Program-made: the position numbers and the translations under genes | Notes under the pieces: generated by a model | What the model was told of the DNA's origin: nothing | Databases searched by the model: none | What the model saw: only the letters and a program-made list of their open reading frames with translations | DNA from: Muraenolepis orangiensis | Lineage: Eukaryota; Chordata; Actinopteri; Gadiformes; Muraenolepididae | Length of the DNA: 64,000 bases | Assembly (NCBI GenBank): GCA_027704905.1 | Contig: CM051000.1 | Coordinates: 11,948,112 to 12,012,111 of the forward strand | Reading direction: 5' to 3' | In this document: positions 60,692-64,000 of the stretch, piece after piece | Layout: every line of letters begins with the position of its first letter | Position numbering within the stretch: position 1 is the stretch's first letter

Positions 60692-62864
60692 CACGATAGA
60701 ACAAGAAAATTAGTAATAAATCATCTATGAGAAGTCAAGTATTTCCCTGGCAATTCTATGTAATCACCATTTAAAAAAAACAACCCAATGAAATCCCATT
60801 GCATGGTATTTGAGGACAGTCCTCATTGATCTGTGATGCAATCAAATGTCTGATGGGGGGGGGGGGGGGTCAATGTGTACCCGAGGCTTGAAACTAGAAC
60901 CAGACACACACGCACACACACACACCACGCACTGGGCATTTAGTATCCATGTAGTACTCTCTTTTTGTTCAATCAATCAATACCACCACACTAATCGAAC
61001 GTCACAAATCATCGGTTATAAACCTGCATCGACGATTGATCATCTGAGGCCTGGTTTAGTCCACTGGAGTACCCTTGTATCACGCTTAATAGACGTCTTC
61101 CTGGTCTGTAAGTGGAATTTTTATCCCCACAAGTTTTTTTTTATTACATCCATCCATGCGGTGCCACCGCAGCGAAAAGGAAAATCACTTCCTACCATTT
61201 CTTAACCTTTTTGGACTGCAGACATAGCTCTCGGGTTTGGAAGTCCGGAGACACATACTCCCCTCTCCAAAGTGTCCCCCCCCCCTCTGATCAGCGGTGT
61301 TTAGAGCACATGATGAATCCTACTTAAAGATCCCAGCAAATTGCCATATTGATTATGCTTGCTATAATCACTCGCCTAGCACAGCGAGCGTTGTTTAAGT
61401 GTGGGTGTTTAAACATTTTCACATAAAAACATCACTCATGTCCTAGTGATTTCCCCTGCTGGACCTGGAGGCTTGTTCTGTGGTGTGGTTGCATGGGGTG
61501 GAGAGGCCCGTTGGGGGTTGACGCGGTACTGTGGCTGAAAGAGGGGAGGGGGGGGGGGGGGGGGGGGGTGTGGGGATGGAATTCTAAGCCACCATTTTGT
61601 TCAGAGGGCCTTTTCTTCTTGGGAAGGCTAGCCGAGCTGCATTTGTCACATCGTCTTTTCATGTCACCACTCACCACCTGCTCTCCAAATTCCTAAACAT
61701 TCTCTGCAAAAATGCTTTCATTCACCCCTCTTTTTCTTCCCCTTCTCTTTTGGGGGGGGGGGGGAACTCTACAATCTCCTGCCATTGGCTTATTCATGAA
61801 GTGTAATAGACTTCCGAGAAGACTAAAAAAAAACATTTTAGAGGCACTTGAGAGGCACAATTGTTGTGCCGTCCTAAACAGTATTGATTCAATACAGTTG
61901 ATACACGGCCATTGAAAGTGTATGCAAAGTGTATGCAGTTTAAGTTGCACGGCAGACTTACCCAACGTAAAGACGTTTTGTAATAAAACCACATCAAAAG
62001 TGTTACATCTGTTGTTCTTGTAGTGTACAAAAGGATTTCACAATATCGCAAATCACGACAGTAATTTAATAACTGACATTTATTATTAAAGACATTTTGG
62101 CCACTATGATGCCATCAGTTCATTTAGGTTGGGCTTAAAAGGCTCCAAGTCATTGAATAAAAACACGTAGAGATTCCCCTCTGGTACACAACTGAAACTC
62201 TGCCTACTCCAGCGCTTCTCATTGTGTTTGAGGGCCAGGCAGCGTTGCACACGCAGACACCATGATAACCAACAAAGGGGTTTACAAAATGCCGTTGTCC
62301 AAACACAGTTGCCTTAGAGTGAGAACTAACCAGAAAGAGTGACCGAAAGAGTAATAGACTAAGTGAAGCATCTACTGCTTGATTATGGTTGGTGTGACGT
62401 TTTTTTGGGGCCTAAATATGAGTTAGGTTGTAATTTGTAATACATATACAGTAATGCAGGTTTTTCCGCCGTCCTTAGTTATAGCTTCACCACAACATAA
62501 ATGTCATCGAAAGAGTCGAAAGATAATGTTTCAATGCATTTCTTTTTTTTTTAATCATACATGTCACAAATCGGAAAACAAATTCAGTTCAAACAAAATA
62601 AATAAAAAATATATTGTCTCAGAAAGTAATAGTTTTAGTCTCTACAAAAACACTGCAACTGTGTAGACTAAAAAAGGTATATATACATTTCAAAGTTAAA
62701 CCTTACAATTTCATATCACAAATGGCACCAGCCGTTGCTAAATGGCTCCAACCTCTCGGCACTCAAAAATGCAAAACCCATCCCTCCTTCTCATAGAGAG
62801 AATATAGCAAGGCGTCCAGATACAACCATACCACTTTAGGAACTGTCCGACCAGCGGACTTCTC
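60541..62864. other. ccnd1-lto1 intergenic region and probable lto1 3' UTR
   Basis: Has short (CA)n at 60661-60691 and about 60903-60925, and G-runs near 60857, 61545-61568 and 61751-61763. TTTATT at 62079 (AATAAA on the minus strand) could end lto1 transcripts. No other gene was recognised. Confidence 0.5.
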
Positions 62865-63471
62865 TCAGAAGGTCATTTGGCTGTTGCTCCGGGTGTAGTC
62901 ACTAAAGTCTGTCGGTACATTCATCAAGGAGCAGAGCTGTGGGAAAAGAGGAGGGAATGTTGGAATAGGGGACTTTACCACTCAAGTGCTTTCAGAGTAT
63001 TTCTTATGATAGACTTAAAGTTTGACGACGAGATAAAGAGTCATCATTTAGCTTGTTCGCAATCACGACCCCCATTCCCCCCATAAAAGTGGTACTCCCC
63101 GCTATACAAGTGTGTTAAAGGAACACTATTGTCTAATATCTATCAAGGTGGAATGGACAAAGCATCGACTGCTGACCTGTCTAAACTTTGTGCGGATCTT
63201 CTGCATGTCCTCCAGTAGGTTCTCATACTGGGGTTCTCCTAACGGAAAGTCATCGATCCTCGTCATGAGGGTCTCCACACACCTCATGTGCTTCCTGAGA
63301 AGAGGCATATAGACAGTTCAGACAGTTCAGGCAGACAGAGACAGAGACAGAGACAGAGAGACACACACACACACACTTTAAGGAATCGTTCATTTCGTAC
63401 TTAGACTTGGCATCCTCTTTATTCTGGATGAGGCATTTCCAGGTTAGAGCAAACCCATAATAGAAGGAGAC
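62865..63471 (-). CDS. lto1: Lto1 (ORAOV1), last three coding exons, 5' part outside window
   Basis: Minus-strand exons 63471-63401 (71 nt), 63294-63177 (118 nt) and 62936-62865 (72 nt with TGA) have GT-AG borders and matching phases. Together they give 86 residues, aligning with roughly the last 85 residues of the ~137-residue human LTO1. Landmarks: FYYGFALTWKCLIQNKEDA; then DDFPLGEPQYENLLEDMQKI with RTKFRQ; and the tail LCSLMNVPTDFSDYTRS ending in MTF. LTO1 pairs with YAE1 as an adaptor that guides the cytosolic iron-sulfur assembly machinery to ABCE1/Rli1. The terminal M-T-F is close to the reported C-terminal [LIM]-[DES]-[WF] targeting motif. The upstream exons, with the glycine-rich deca-GX3 region, were not found before 64000. 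It converges on ccnd1, as in human. Confidence 0.93.
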
Positions 63472-63910
63472 CTGTCAGAAGCCAAAAACAAAAGGTTAAT
63501 ATATGTATATATAGGTTGAGATATATGTTGCGTATGTTATCAGTTCAGAATTGAAATATAATTAGTCATTTCATTTCTATGCAATTCATTATTATGTGCC
63601 TTTCGTAACCTTTTTCTCGGCGCCCCCACACTTCCTAAAAAAAACATCCTTGCTTTATCTCCAGATATTTTCCTTGACCTCCATTCTATCCTGCCCACCT
63701 TTTGTACATATATTATAAGTATTATGAAACAAAATTTCGCCTGTCTCCCCATCAGAAAATGGGTAGGCCTAAATCATTTAAAGGGACTAAACTGAAGCAA
63801 CACTAAAACATGTAGATAGATGTGTTCTTATTTGAAAGTAGCAGCCATCTTCCCACCAAGAATAACACCAAGTTATGTCGAATAGCGCCACCTATAGGGA
63901 TTTTAGTATC
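63472..63910. other. Part of an lto1 intron
   Basis: Lies 5' of the first visible lto1 exon on the minus strand. No further lto1 exon was recognised. Confidence 0.6.
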
Positions 63911-64000
63911 ATTACATTAGTCATTTAGCAGACGCTTTTATCCAAAGAGACATAGTTTGTTTCAACAAAGGTAGGTAAGAGAACCAGAAGTCAAAAGTGC
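63911..64000 (+). repeat. Dispersed fish repeat R, at window edge
   Basis: 'cattagtcatttagcagac', 'gcttttatccaaagagaca' and 'aacaaaggtaggtaagaga' match the 47.8- and 60.4-kb copies. It lies within the lto1 gene. Confidence 0.82.

Overview
This is nuclear DNA from a ray-finned (teleost) fish. The evidence is a spliced cyclin D1 gene with vertebrate exon structure, the 3' half of lto1 beside it, tRNA-derived SINEs, CR1/L2-type LINE fragments, a decayed hAT transposon and an exceptional load of (CA)n and (GA)n microsatellites. That microsatellite density recalls gadiform (cod-like) genomes, but the species assignment is only a guess.

Layout. 1-53 kb is gene-poor. It holds microsatellites, two long minisatellites (31.7-32.5 kb and 34.3-34.7 kb), LINE 3' ends, SINEs, MITEs and a hAT remnant at 24.5-27.9 kb. 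Two places look exon-like without a recognised identity: a decayed minus-strand gene fragment at 11.5-13.4 kb and a single plus-strand exon at 35.09-35.20 kb. ccnd1 occupies 54121-57408 (five coding exons, 292 codons plus stop). Its long 3' UTR runs to a poly(A) signal at 60360 and contains a tandem pair of SINEs. The last three coding exons of lto1 follow on the minus strand (62865-63471); its 5' exons lie beyond the right edge. The convergent ccnd1/lto1 arrangement matches human CCND1/LTO1.

How the genes relate. Cyclin D1 activates CDK4/6 to drive G1 progression. Lto1 is an adaptor for iron-sulfur delivery to the ribosome-recycling factor ABCE1. They are conserved neighbours, not a functional operon. 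The rest looks like regulatory or neutral sequence shaped by retroposition and repeat expansion.

Most notable points: a 15-base exact match to the 3' end of the Illumina adapter at 53307-53321, just upstream of ccnd1, which suggests contamination or a false join; a (CT)n tract that forms the polypyrimidine tract of the last ccnd1 intron; a near-perfect 170-bp palindrome centred on a LINE tail at 49.2 kb; and several other long inverted repeats. I found no convincing new multi-gene system.
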